From DATIHQ01 sp035480535 (GTDB taxonomy: Bacteria > Chlamydiota > Chlamydiia > Chlamydiales > SM23-39), in assembly GCA_035480535.1 (NCBI GenBank), contig DATIHQ010000001.1, positions 1 to 64,000 of the forward strand: a DNA stretch of 64,000 nt. The letters are read 5' to 3'. Each line of letters starts with the position of its first letter. Positions within the stretch are counted from its first letter, which is position 1. The notes beneath the pieces were generated by a model. The model was not told the origin of the DNA and did no database searches. It saw only the letters and a program-made list of their open reading frames with translations. This document shows, in pieces, positions 1-8,628 of this stretch. The position numbers and the translations under genes are program-made.

Positions 1-327
1 AACGACTTCTTCGTGGGCGATGTTGCGGGGCCAGGCGAAATGATCTTGGTTGACGACCCATTTTAATTTATATGTGCCGGGCCGCTTTTGAAAACTGCCG
101 GCGCCCCGATAGCCGTGGATATCGCGCGGCTTTAGGGGAATCGTTTTTCCATCGAATCGCACCTTTTGGATCTGAAATCCACTGGGATCTGGACTATCGT
201 TGACGCGCACCTCTACGCGGACTAAATGAGAACTGTCCGGAACTTTTTGCTTTGGCCCCATGTAATTATTGGTTTGGGCGAGGAGTGCGAAACTGCAGGC
301 GAGCAGGGCCAAAAGGGTCTTCTTCAT
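1..327 (-). CDS. secreted hypothetical protein (3' end outside window)
   Basis: The first 109 codons of a gene that runs off the left edge. It begins with a classical signal peptide: two lysines after Met, then a hydrophobic stretch LLALLACSFALLA, with probable cleavage near residue 17-18. The following part is hydrophilic with beta-type character (VRVEVRVNDS). No family recognised. It starts 21 nt after the purU stop on the same strand, so it is probably co-transcribed with purU. The product is expected in the periplasm or outer membrane; the Cys at residue 11 sits inside the hydrophobic core and does not make a convincing lipobox. Its function is unknown. Confidence 0.7.
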   Translation of the reverse strand, partial: MKKTLLALLACSFALLAQTNNYMGPKQKVPDSSHLVRVEVRVNDSPDPSGFQIQKVRFDGKTIPLKPRDIHGYRGAGSFQKRPGTYKLKWVVNQDHFAWPRNIAHEEVV

Positions 328-348
328 AACCGGATCTAAGCAATTTTT

Positions 349-1206
349 CTATTTAAAAACTACGGTTTTGTGGCCGTTGAGAAAGACGCGGTGCTCGATG
401 TGGTATTTAATGGCGCGGGCGAGGACGAGACATTCGATATCTCGACCTAGCTCAACGAGTTGGGTGGGAGTGTGGGTGTGATCGACGCGGAGCACTTCTT
501 GGTCGATGATGGGCCCTTCGTCGAGCTGGTCGCTGACGTAATGGGCGGTGGCGCCGATGAGCTTGACGCCGCGATCGTGAGCTTGGTGATAGGGCTTGGC
601 TCCTTTAAAGCTGGGGAGAAAGGAATGATGGATGTTGATCGCTTTGCCAGCAAGCCTTTGGGTGAGGGTGGGGGAGAGAATTTGCATGTAGCGGGCGAGG
701 ACGATGAGATCGATTTTCTGCTCATCGACGAGGGAGGCGATTTTTTCTTCTTGTTCTTCTTTGCAGTCGGCGGAGAGAGGCCAGTAGTGAAAGGGGATTT
801 TATACCATTCGGTAATCTCGGCTAGGGTGGGGTGATTGGAGGCGACGGCGGCGACATGGAGGGGAAGGGTTTCATTGCGGCTGCGATGGAGGAGGTCGTT
901 GAGGCAATGGCTTTGCGTCGAAACTAGGAAGAGGACGCGGGGTTTTTGAAGCGGATCGTGGAGTTCCCAGGTGAGGCCAAATTCTTGGGCGATGGGTTGG
1001 AAGGCCTGTGTGAATTGAGGCAGGCTCAAGGGTGACTCGTGGAATTCAAAGACGCAGCGGAGGAAAAAGCGGTTGGTGGAGATGTCCCCAAACTGCGCCA
1101 TTTCCAGGATGAACCCATGATGGGTGTGTAAAAAGTTGGAAATGCGGGCGACGATCCCCAGCCGGTCCTGGCAAGAGAGGGTGAGAATGAACCTTTTTGC
1201 ATTCAT
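349..1206 (-). CDS. purU: formyltetrahydrofolate deformylase PurU
   Basis: 285 residues, normal for PurU (about 280). The family hydrolyses 10-formyl-THF to formate and THF in the cytosol and balances one-carbon pools. An N-terminal ACT-like domain (about residues 4-80, starting RFILTLSCQDRLGIVARIS) is followed by a formyltransferase-fold domain. The catalytic region INIHHSFLPSFKGAKPYHQA and the Asp-containing DEGPIIDQ motif are both present. I start at the ATG at 1206. A TTG six codons upstream is in frame, but it would only add a short tail. There is no strong Shine-Dalgarno sequence for either start. The gene lies upstream of a secreted protein with a 21-nt gap. Confidence 0.93.
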   Translation of the reverse strand: MNAKRFILTLSCQDRLGIVARISNFLHTHHGFILEMAQFGDISTNRFFLRCVFEFHESPLSLPQFTQAFQPIAQEFGLTWELHDPLQKPRVLFLVSTQSHCLNDLLHRSRNETLPLHVAAVASNHPTLAEITEWYKIPFHYWPLSADCKEEQEEKIASLVDEQKIDLIVLARYMQILSPTLTQRLAGKAINIHHSFLPSFKGAKPYHQAHDRGVKLIGATAHYVSDQLDEGPIIDQEVLRVDHTHTPTQLVELGRDIECLVLARAIKYHIEHRVFLNGHKTVVFK

Positions 1207-1271
1207 GGAGAGAAAGGATAGCAATTATGCCGTTTCTTGAACAGGCTTGGGGATCCACCGGTAAAAAAATT

Positions 1272-1437
1272 ACCACCGAGCTCACCGAGAACACAGAGGC
1301 GGGGATGCCCCGCGCCCCATTTAAATTGCACGGATGACAGGATAGTCAGGATAAGGAAAGTAAAAAGAAAATATATTTTTTATCCTGTCCATCCTGTCAT
1401 CCGTGCTAAATTTTTTCTTCTCGGTGGGCTCGGTGGT
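1272..1437. repeat. palindromic element, family B copy 1
   Basis: Outer arms of about 20 bp (1272-1291 and 1418-1437) start ACCACCGAG and end CTCGGTGGT, and are nearly perfect inverted repeats. Nested inside is a second inverted pair (1329-1354 and 1380-1405) starting CACGGATGACAGGAT. A short hairpin-prone GGGGATGCCCCGCGCCCC lies at 1301-1318. The last base of the right arm is the first base of the stop codon (TTA on the plus strand, 1437-1439) of the EamA permease gene. The inner palindrome recurs at 12687-12757. Confidence 0.9.
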
Positions 1438-2300
1438 TATTGTTGCTGCTTTGGCAGGAGTCCTTGAGGTTTGCGCAAAGAATTGAAGTAGGTGATGCAG
1501 CCGCCGGCGATGATGAGGAGCGATCCGAAGAGGGAGCGGAGGCCGATCGGTTCATTGAGGAAAATCCAGCCGAAGAGGGCGGCGTAGAGAATGGCTGTAT
1601 AGGATAGGGACGCAAGATAGGAGGCAGGTGCGTAGAAGAAGGCGCGGGTCACAAAAAGGTGGTTGAGAAGGGCAAAAATGCCGACTAGGGATAAGAGGAG
1701 CGATTCTTGGGGAGTGGGGGTCAGCCATTGGGAATAGGCAAAAGGCAGGGTGATTAGGGTTCCTACGGCAAAGAAGAAAAAGAGGATCCGTTCGATGGGC
1801 TCCTGATGGAGATTGAGGTTGCGGACAGCGGAGATGCCGATCGCTCCGGCAATGGCTGCGAGCAGGGCGAAAAGAGAATCGCCTTTAAAGATGGCTTGGC
1901 TGGGATTGAGGATGGTCACAACGCCGATGAATCCGATGGCGATTGAGCCCCAGATGGAAGAGGAAATTTTTTCTTTGAACCAAATGAAGCTGATGAAAGG
2001 GACGAAGAAGGGGCTGGTGAAATGGAGGGTGGTCACATCGACCAGGTTGCAGGTTTTCAGGGCTTGGAAAATGAGAAAATAGCTGGCAAGGCCGGAGAAA
2101 TCGCGGATTAAGTGGAGTTTCCAAAGGGGGGTACTCATTTTCTGCCAGGCGAAGGGGAGGAGGCAGACCAAAGCCGTTATGTTTTGCAGAAACAGGATTT
2201 GGGCAATGGGAAATCGATCCAACCGGCTGGCCAGGCCATTGACCAGTAGATAAAAAAGGGAGGCAAGAAGGGTGAGATAGATTCCTTTTCTAAGATCCAT
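1437..2300 (-). CDS. EamA/DMT-family permease
   Basis: 287 residues with about ten hydrophobic segments in the two-times-five arrangement of the drug/metabolite transporter superfamily, which export or exchange small metabolites across the inner membrane. It starts MDLRKGIYLTLLASLFYLLV; the second half repeats the pattern (LASLSYTAILYAALFGWIFL, then RSLFGSLLIIAGGCI). The ATG at 2300 is chosen over an in-frame TTG nine bases upstream, because the TTGGAA there is a better fit as ribosome binding site. The substrate cannot be deduced. Chlamydiae also use such permeases for S-adenosylmethionine uptake, which is only a possibility here. The stop codon abuts family B copy 1. Confidence 0.85.
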   Translation of the reverse strand: MDLRKGIYLTLLASLFYLLVNGLASRLDRFPIAQILFLQNITALVCLLPFAWQKMSTPLWKLHLIRDFSGLASYFLIFQALKTCNLVDVTTLHFTSPFFVPFISFIWFKEKISSSIWGSIAIGFIGVVTILNPSQAIFKGDSLFALLAAIAGAIGISAVRNLNLHQEPIERILFFFFAVGTLITLPFAYSQWLTPTPQESLLLSLVGIFALLNHLFVTRAFFYAPASYLASLSYTAILYAALFGWIFLNEPIGLRSLFGSLLIIAGGCITYFNSLRKPQGLLPKQQQ

Positions 2301-2347
2301 AGGTTCCAATTTAAGGTCGGAGCGATTTAATCGAAAGATGGAAAACT

Positions 2348-2379
2348 ATTGCAGGATTATTGCAGGATTTTGCAGTATT
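2348..2379. promoter_or_regulatory. three direct repeats upstream of the AlbA_2 regulator
   Basis: TTGCAGGATT at 2349, TTGCAGGATT at 2360 and TTGCAGTATT at 2370 form head-to-tail repeats spaced 11 and 10 bp, about one helical turn. They lie 18-50 bp before the ATG at 2398 in the divergent region between the permease and the regulator gene. Spacing and location suggest an operator, perhaps autoregulatory; this is inference. Confidence 0.45.
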
Positions 2380-2397
2380 GTGGATTAAGGAAATTTT

Positions 2398-3771
2398 ATG
2401 CTTGACCATCTTCTCGCTCAACCAGAATCTAAAATCTTGGAATTCAAGAGGGATATTTCGTCTTTAGAGCCCATTTTGAAAACGATCGTAGCGTTTGCGA
2501 ATACAGCTGGGGGAACGCTGATTGTGGGTCGATCGGCAGAGGGGGCTGTGATTGGCGTGAAAGAGATCTTTAAGGCGGAGGAGGTTCTTGCCAATTCAAT
2601 TGCCGATAACATTCGCCCCTCTCTATTGCCAGAAATTGAAATCACTACTGTGGGCGATAAAGATCTCCTGGTGATTCGAGTGTCTCATTGGAAAGGCCCT
2701 TTTTATTTAAAGAAAGAGGGGGTGCCGGGGGGAGTTTATATTCGGTTAGGCTCAACGAGTCGCCCAGCAGGTCCTGAAATATTAGCTGAATTGCAGCGCT
2801 CTGTGTTGACTCTTTCCTATGATCAGCAGGCGCTGTCTGATTTGGCCATCGATGCGTTGGATATGAGTGTAGCTTCTCGATTCTTTCAGTCTATTGGCAA
2901 AGAGATCAATGAAGAAAAGCTCCGATCCTTGGGCGTGTTGACTTCAGTGGCCAACCGTTGGGTTCCATCGATTGGAGGATTGATTCTATTTGGAAAGAAA
3001 ATCGAGCAGAGGCGGCACATTCCCGACGCTGAAGTTCGCTGCGCCAGATTTCTAGGAGATACAAAAACTCATATTTTAGACCAATTGGATGTGGAGGGAA
3101 CCATTTTAGATGCAATCCACGAAGTTCCCAAATTCATTGCCCGCAACACGCGCCTCACCGCTGCATTTGGAGCGATGCAGCGCAGAGACATCCCCGAATA
3201 TTCTCCCATTGCTGTTAGAGAAGTCTTGATCAATGCCTTTGCCCATGCTGATTATTCTTTGCGGGGATCGCATATCCAAGTTGCCATCTTCAACAACCGT
3301 TTAGAAATTCAGAATCCGGGGATGTTTCCCTTTGGGTTTACTCTCGAGGATCTAAAAGCGGGCGTGAGCCGGATTCGGAATCGAGTCATTGTGCAAGTGT
3401 TTCACGCATTGCAATTCGTTGAGAAGTGGGGAAGTGGCTACAAACGAATTATCGACGCCTGCAAAGAAGGGGGATATCCCGAACCTAAGTGGGAAGAACT
3501 CGGCACGACTGTCCGCGTCACTTTTTATCCCCATCCTCTGGCGATTCTTCCCCAAGGGCATCTTCTGGCTGAAGAACCTCTTCTCTGTCGCGAAGAGGCA
3601 ATTTTAAATCTATTTCAAGGAAATAAGACCTTGCCTTTCCGCGAGATCCATCAAAGGTTAACTCCACCCATTTCTCAGCGTATGCTGCGATATGACCTAG
3701 CCCTAATGAAGAAGAAAGGCTTACTCACCTCCCGCGGCAAAGGCCGCTCAATCGTTTGGCAAAGATACTGA
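2398..3771 (+). CDS. AlbA_2 (Schlafen-type) domain transcriptional regulator
   Basis: 457 residues. The N-terminal AlbA_2 putative nucleic-acid-binding domain covers about residues 8-125, with ESKILEFKRDI at the start, AFANTAGGTLIVG after it, and GGVYIRLGSTSRPA near its end. A middle region carries the REVLINAFAHADY motif typical of the RecG-like HATPase-related domain that follows AlbA_2 in many regulators, then EKWGSGYKRI. The last 70 or so residues look like a winged helix. The family is often annotated as ATP-dependent helicase or transcriptional regulator, and no helicase motifs are visible. RBS TAAGG lies 9 nt before the ATG. Three direct repeats precede the gene and may be its operator. 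Confidence 0.85.
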   Translation: MLDHLLAQPESKILEFKRDISSLEPILKTIVAFANTAGGTLIVGRSAEGAVIGVKEIFKAEEVLANSIADNIRPSLLPEIEITTVGDKDLLVIRVSHWKGPFYLKKEGVPGGVYIRLGSTSRPAGPEILAELQRSVLTLSYDQQALSDLAIDALDMSVASRFFQSIGKEINEEKLRSLGVLTSVANRWVPSIGGLILFGKKIEQRRHIPDAEVRCARFLGDTKTHILDQLDVEGTILDAIHEVPKFIARNTRLTAAFGAMQRRDIPEYSPIAVREVLINAFAHADYSLRGSHIQVAIFNNRLEIQNPGMFPFGFTLEDLKAGVSRIRNRVIVQVFHALQFVEKWGSGYKRIIDACKEGGYPEPKWEELGTTVRVTFYPHPLAILPQGHLLAEEPLLCREEAILNLFQGNKTLPFREIHQRLTPPISQRMLRYDLALMKKKGLLTSRGKGRSIVWQRY

Positions 3772-3830
3772 TTACCAGTTGAAAAAATAAGGGGAAGGAG
3801 TTATTTAAAGCTTTCTACCTGGAGTCATCG

Positions 3831-4649
3831 ATGAACCTTCTTTTGGCGCCTATTGTTATATCTTTGCTGGGATCTTCTTTTCCCGCCAATCAGCTTCCCT
3901 CTCGGGGGAAAGAACAGATAAGGGTGATGCCCGTTGCGGCAACGCCTGAACCGTATACGGTGAATCTGGCGATCCAGATTCCCAAAGATGGACAACCGCT
4001 CAGCGGCAATCCCATTTGGGTGCAACTGCGTCTCGATGGCTACTCTCTTGGAGCCGCTTCGCAATTTGAGAGGGCGGATGATATCGCCGTCTCGAATATG
4101 GGACAGACGGCCCGCGTGGTTGTGGACAACGATCCCTTTTTCGCGATCAATGAGCCGGCGATCGATCCCTTCTATGAAGATGGCTTCTATTACGACATGA
4201 GCTATAAGTTTGAAGTTCCCTATCGATTGAAAGAAGGGATGCACACCCTTCGGGTCTTTGAGGCCCGCTCTTTTGGAGAAAGTCTCAAAGGGGGCAATAC
4301 GTTTCGCTCTATTTATTTTTATGTGGGAAGTCAAGAAAACAGGCCGGGGATGGATCTATCAGCCCCCTACATCACCTATAATGAGCCCAGCGGCCAAATG
4401 GATCTCAAAGAAGATCAACCCGTTCTTCTCGATTTCTGGGTTTCTAACACGGAGCTTTCTGCAGATGGATATAAAGTCCGTCTCACGATTGATGGGAAAA
4501 CCAAGAGAAACCTAACTTCTTGGCAGCCCTATTACATCTACGGCCTCAAGCAAGGAAAGCACACGGTTCGCCTAGAACTGGTCAATCCGCAGGGCACAAG
4601 GGTTCCGGGACTGTTCAACGACACAGAAAGAACCATCCAAGTTCGCTAG
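3831..4649 (+). CDS. secreted hypothetical protein
   Basis: 272 residues. A short hydrophobic N-terminus (LLLAPIVISLLGSSFPA) looks like a signal peptide. The mature part is rich in beta-type segments and aromatic residues (YEDGFYYDMSYKFEVPY) with Ig-like repeating phrases (VQLRLDGY, VRLTIDGK, HTVRLELVN), so a beta-sandwich surface or periplasmic protein is likely. GGAGTCATCG before the ATG provides the ribosome binding site. It follows the AlbA_2 gene by 59 nt. No family or function recognised. Element A1 begins 8 bp after its stop. Confidence 0.75.
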   Translation: MNLLLAPIVISLLGSSFPANQLPSRGKEQIRVMPVAATPEPYTVNLAIQIPKDGQPLSGNPIWVQLRLDGYSLGAASQFERADDIAVSNMGQTARVVVDNDPFFAINEPAIDPFYEDGFYYDMSYKFEVPYRLKEGMHTLRVFEARSFGESLKGGNTFRSIYFYVGSQENRPGMDLSAPYITYNEPSGQMDLKEDQPVLLDFWVSNTELSADGYKVRLTIDGKTKRNLTSWQPYYIYGLKQGKHTVRLELVNPQGTRVPGLFNDTERTIQVR

Positions 4650-4656
4650 AGGTCGG

Positions 4657-4914
4657 AAAAATCTGAAATCTGAATTATGAAATCTGAAACGGTCGGGGGC
4701 GTTGCCCCCCGCATCCCCCAATGGCGTTTTCCCTCCGTTTTTCTAAAAAAGATCTCTGGAACTGGGGGCAGCGGGGGCTTCACCCGACTGTTTTGGGGTG
4801 CGGGGGCGAAGCCCCGACGTTTTCAGATTGGCGATCCAGCATAGAATTTGCTGGGGATCGCATTCCGGCGGGCTACGCCCGTCCTCCATTTCATAATTCA
4901 GATTTCAGATTTTC
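4657..4914. repeat. palindromic element, family A copy 1
   Basis: The left arm, 4657-4689, carries ATCTGAAATCTGAATTATGA. The right arm, 4889-4914, is its reverse complement (TCATAATTCAGATTTCAGAT). Inside are GC-rich hairpins, including GTGCGGGGGCGAAGCCCC at about 4799-4816, the same block found in the array at 50563-50786. The right arm encodes the last seven residues and the stop codon of the 708-residue gene. The interior has no convincing gene. Confidence 0.88.
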
Positions 4915-7017
4915 TTGGGGGACGGGACACGAGAAGTGGTTGCTCCACTGCTTCAGGGCATCGAGGATGGCGTTGTGGAAGTCGGTTGCTAGGGTTGGTG
5001 TGTCGGAGCGGAGAATGTAGCCCAATGTGGAGAGCTCATGCACTTGAAGAAAGGTGCTGGTGAGGTCGTAGGAGGGGATTTTGAGTCTGTCGATAGCGTT
5101 TGCGACGTATTCTTTGAAGGTGGGCGCCAGGGCGCCAATGTAATAGAGAAAGAATTTTCCTTCTTGGGCTGTTTTAAGAGTGTAGGTGCGCTCGGAGAGG
5201 TCGTCTTGGATGAGTTCGGTGAGGAGGGAGAAGTGCATTTTAAGGATGAGGGGGTCATGCACCGTTTGCATGATGCCGGGACGGAGAGAGTAGAAGTAGT
5301 TCTCCAGGAGGAACTCTTGCTCTTCTGAAATCGAGTTGAGGGTGCCGCGAAGAAGATCGAGCGATTCATCTTGTTTGAGGATCATGCCCCCATTGTAGTC
5401 GCGGAATTCCCCAATGATCCGCGCTAGCTCGAGGACGACTTTCTGGCGAGCCCGAAGAAGATCTACGGAATAATCAGAGCGGAAGAAGAGCGATTTATTG
5501 AGAGTCACGCGGAGGATAGCCCCTTCTTTCAGATATTTGTTCTTGAGCATCCCCATGATCCGAATCTCATCAATAGTAAAGATCAGGGGAGAGTCGACCG
5601 TAAGCAGGCGATCCTTAAGAGAGGTTTCCCTATCGTGGGTGAGGCGCGCTAGGAGAATGGTGAAGGAGAGATCGGAGTTTGTCTGCTTCTCGTAATGGAT
5701 GCTCACCTGGGGGAGGTCGCGCACATATTTTAGCTGGCTGCAAAGCGTGATGAGATTCCGGAGGAGTTCCTCTTCATTCCGCGGCATGAAGATGGGATGT
5801 ACGGCACTTTCAATCTGCTTTTTAATTTCCCCGGGAAGTTCTTTGCGCAAGAGCCTGATTTCATCGTTGGTAAAGGGAGTGAATTGCGGTTTTTGAACCT
5901 CGATATAAAGGAATCGCACTTTGTCATCTCTCCGATCGACAATGAAGGAGTCTTTAATCGGCATTGTTTCCGGCAAAAATCTCCGGATCGCGTCCATGAG
6001 TTGCTTCTTCTCAACTCGTTCACTGTCGCGCAAGAGATTGGTCCCCAATAAAATGCCCAAAACGGGCTCTGTATCTTGGAGAGACATCTTGAAGACTTTG
6101 ATGTTTAAATGGCGCTCGTTCGGCACTTTTTGAATCGAGTCTTGGAGGACTTTTTTAAACAGATAATGGAGCGCGATGACCCGGCTGATATGGCGCGTGT
6201 CGCGCCTCGAGGAAAACTGGTCGCGGAAGAGAATGGTGAAATGGGTCATTTCATAAAATACATCGCGATCAAACGCTTTGGGACGAGCATTCCTTAGCTG
6301 CGCAATGTTCTTTTTCACCTGCCCAATTTTTTCTTCCGCAGAGAGCTTGAGGAGAAAACCCTGCATGTGATCGTAAAGACTTCGGTCTATCTCAGATGAG
6401 GGAAGGTGGAGGATTGAATTGAGATTTTCTTGGATGAGTTTATTTTTTTCTGCAAGAGAAATGCTCCGAAGCGAGGCAATGTAGCGGGCATGATAGACCG
6501 CCTGGATGTTCATTTTCATCTCTTCGACGAGATTCGGGAGTGTGCTTTGGATGATTTGCAATTCATCTTCATCGTCAAAGCCAACAATTTCTTGCGCAAT
6601 AAAAAATCTTTGAGAGGGACAATTTTCGAAATGAAAATTCAGAGTGATCGACCCTGTGATCATGAGCTGTTTTCCTGGAATCAGCCAACGGCTTAACGTA
6701 TCCACGACATAGCGCCCCACCCCAGTGGTGTAATCAGCCGGGCAGAGAAAGGTGACAGGTAAAGAGCCTGGAGATTTATTGGGAAAAGAATATTCGATCA
6801 AGGGAAGCGATTTCATGAGGCGATAGGCCCACATCGATTCTTCATTTCCCAGGTCGGATCCATTCGACTCAAGCCAGAAATTCTCCGGGAGAACAGATTC
6901 AACTAAGCGCTGCACCACATTGAGAAAATCGGCTTCGGTCGACACATCGCCGCTGAGCATCGGAAAGGTGGGTTTTATCTGCAAAGAGATCAAGGGTTTA
7001 ATGAAATCTAAGCTCAT
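4891..7017 (-). CDS. large conserved-looking hypothetical protein, coupled to OppA
   Basis: 708 residues, mostly alpha-helical and charged, with no signal peptide, no membrane segment and no recognised motif. Its ATG overlaps the stop of the upstream oppA-like gene by four bases (ATGA, 7014-7017), so translation is probably coupled and the protein may act with the peptide-binding lipoproteins, though it appears cytosolic. The last residues, ENLKSEL and the stop codon, are encoded by the inverted arm of repeat A1. The original C-terminus may therefore have been replaced. I do not recognise the family; function unknown. Confidence 0.8.
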   Translation of the reverse strand: MSLDFIKPLISLQIKPTFPMLSGDVSTEADFLNVVQRLVESVLPENFWLESNGSDLGNEESMWAYRLMKSLPLIEYSFPNKSPGSLPVTFLCPADYTTGVGRYVVDTLSRWLIPGKQLMITGSITLNFHFENCPSQRFFIAQEIVGFDDEDELQIIQSTLPNLVEEMKMNIQAVYHARYIASLRSISLAEKNKLIQENLNSILHLPSSEIDRSLYDHMQGFLLKLSAEEKIGQVKKNIAQLRNARPKAFDRDVFYEMTHFTILFRDQFSSRRDTRHISRVIALHYLFKKVLQDSIQKVPNERHLNIKVFKMSLQDTEPVLGILLGTNLLRDSERVEKKQLMDAIRRFLPETMPIKDSFIVDRRDDKVRFLYIEVQKPQFTPFTNDEIRLLRKELPGEIKKQIESAVHPIFMPRNEEELLRNLITLCSQLKYVRDLPQVSIHYEKQTNSDLSFTILLARLTHDRETSLKDRLLTVDSPLIFTIDEIRIMGMLKNKYLKEGAILRVTLNKSLFFRSDYSVDLLRARQKVVLELARIIGEFRDYNGGMILKQDESLDLLRGTLNSISEEQEFLLENYFYSLRPGIMQTVHDPLILKMHFSLLTELIQDDLSERTYTLKTAQEGKFFLYYIGALAPTFKEYVANAIDRLKIPSYDLTSTFLQVHELSTLGYILRSDTPTLATDFHNAILDALKQWSNHFSCPVPQENLKSEL

Positions 7018-8585
7018 AACTGATCACTGGGTCGAATTTTTTTATAAATAAGGGTTCCTAGGGGAGAGAATTGGAGATTTGTAAATCGGGAATTACTCAA
7101 AATGGCCTGGTTAAAATGATAGATTGGAGCGAGCGGCATATCTTGGGCCATAATGGATTCAGCTTTTTGGAGGAGATGAAGCCGTTCCTCTGCATCATTG
7201 ACTGCCGATGCGCGGTTAAGGGTTTGAATGTATTCCTGATTTTCATAGCCGGGGAAATTTTTCTTTGTCGTGCGAAACTTAAATCGCTCCAAGATGCTCA
7301 CCGGATCTGTGTATTGGACCACCCAAGAATCGAGGGCAATGGAATAATTTCTATTTTGCAAGAAGGCCATCTGGGTTTTAAAATCAGATTCACTCAATCG
7401 AATATTGAGGCCAAATGCGTTTTTCCATTGCTGCTGAATCGCTTGGGCGATTCTTCGATGAAGCTCATTGGCTTGATAGTTTAGAATGATCTCTTCACTT
7501 GGGAAAAACCCAAGCTCTTCCACTCCTTTTTGGAAGAGAATCTTCGCCCGAGCTAAATCGCAAAAGGGAAATAGAGATTCATCGCAAGGCATAACCACTG
7601 AAGGAATGTAGCGGGTAGCCGGCTCTTCTGATAATTGAGAGATGTTTTCGATGATCGCCTTTCGATCGATCGCAAGCGACAGAGCTTTCCGGATCGATGG
7701 GTTATTGAGCGGCGTCCGCTCCAAGTTGAAGGTGCAGAAAAGGGTCCCCCCCAAACGGTTAATGGCTACTTTTCCCATCTTTCGCAAGGAAACTACCTCG
7801 TCGATGGAGAGATTGGAAGTTTGGGAATTGAGAATATCGAGATCTTCATTCTCAAACATCCTGAGAGTTGTTTTTTCATCGGATACAATGCTGATATGGA
7901 GAGCATCTAGATGGACATTTTCCGCATCCCAATATTGGGGATTTTTCACGAGGGAGATTTCATGATTTCGATCCCATTTTTTCACTATGTAAGGACCATT
8001 TGTGACGAAGGAGTTGAGGTGCCAAGCGGGATTTTTTAACTCCATATGTTTAGGAATAGGATAAAAATTACAAAACGTGATGAGAGAGAGGAAGTAGGGG
8101 GTTGGATTTTCCAATTCCACTTTTAATGTATGGTCATCCAGCGCCGTAATGCCGACCTTTTCTGGATCAATGGCCCCATTGATTGCCCTTTCGGCGTTGA
8201 GAATGCAGTAGAGAAGATAGGGGCATGAAGAGCCGAAGCTAGGGGTTAAAATCTTCTTCCAAGAATGTTCAAAATCATGTGCTGTGACAGGGACCCCATC
8301 GCTCCAATTTGCATTTCGCAAATGGAATAGGTAGGTTTTCCCATCTTCGGAGATATCGACTGATTCAGCTAAAGCCAACTCCACTTTTCCTTCCGGCAAA
8401 AGCCTCGTCAGCCCTTCATAGACCATGAAAAGGAGATTGGAAGTGTAAACATCGGCATTTTTCCGAGGATCGAGGCTCGTTGGATCGGAATGAAAACAAA
8501 AGCGCATAGTTTCTGTTTTTTGAGGGGTTTTTTGGCACGATTGGAACATCGCACAGAAGAACAAGAATAGCAGCCACTTCTTCAT
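7014..8585 (-). CDS. oppA: OppA-like oligopeptide-binding lipoprotein (copy 1)
   Basis: 523 residues of the family 5 solute-binding proteins that capture oligopeptides outside the inner membrane for an ABC importer. MKKWLLFLFFCAMFQSC is a lipoprotein signal with Cys17 as the likely lipidation site. Family landmarks are SLDPRKNADVYTSNLLFMVY, NWSDGVPVTAHDFEHSWKKI and IRKALSLAIDRKAI. It is the last of three tandem paralogues (8629 and 10262 are the others) and ends in a four-base overlap with the 708-residue gene. No permease or ATPase gene for the importer is present in the window, so the copies must share one encoded elsewhere. Confidence 0.9.
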   Translation of the reverse strand: MKKWLLFLFFCAMFQSCQKTPQKTETMRFCFHSDPTSLDPRKNADVYTSNLLFMVYEGLTRLLPEGKVELALAESVDISEDGKTYLFHLRNANWSDGVPVTAHDFEHSWKKILTPSFGSSCPYLLYCILNAERAINGAIDPEKVGITALDDHTLKVELENPTPYFLSLITFCNFYPIPKHMELKNPAWHLNSFVTNGPYIVKKWDRNHEISLVKNPQYWDAENVHLDALHISIVSDEKTTLRMFENEDLDILNSQTSNLSIDEVVSLRKMGKVAINRLGGTLFCTFNLERTPLNNPSIRKALSLAIDRKAIIENISQLSEEPATRYIPSVVMPCDESLFPFCDLARAKILFQKGVEELGFFPSEEIILNYQANELHRRIAQAIQQQWKNAFGLNIRLSESDFKTQMAFLQNRNYSIALDSWVVQYTDPVSILERFKFRTTKKNFPGYENQEYIQTLNRASAVNDAEERLHLLQKAESIMAQDMPLAPIYHFNQAILSNSRFTNLQFSPLGTLIYKKIRPSDQL

Positions 8586-8628
8586 AAGAAAAATATATAC
8601 GATTTATTGAGATTAAGTAAAAGGAAAT

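Noticed and set aside
4677..4845. Frame starting at the arm ATG of element A1 (begins MKSETVGG)
   Set aside because: Translation of GC-rich repeat DNA with no known domain; considered non-coding.
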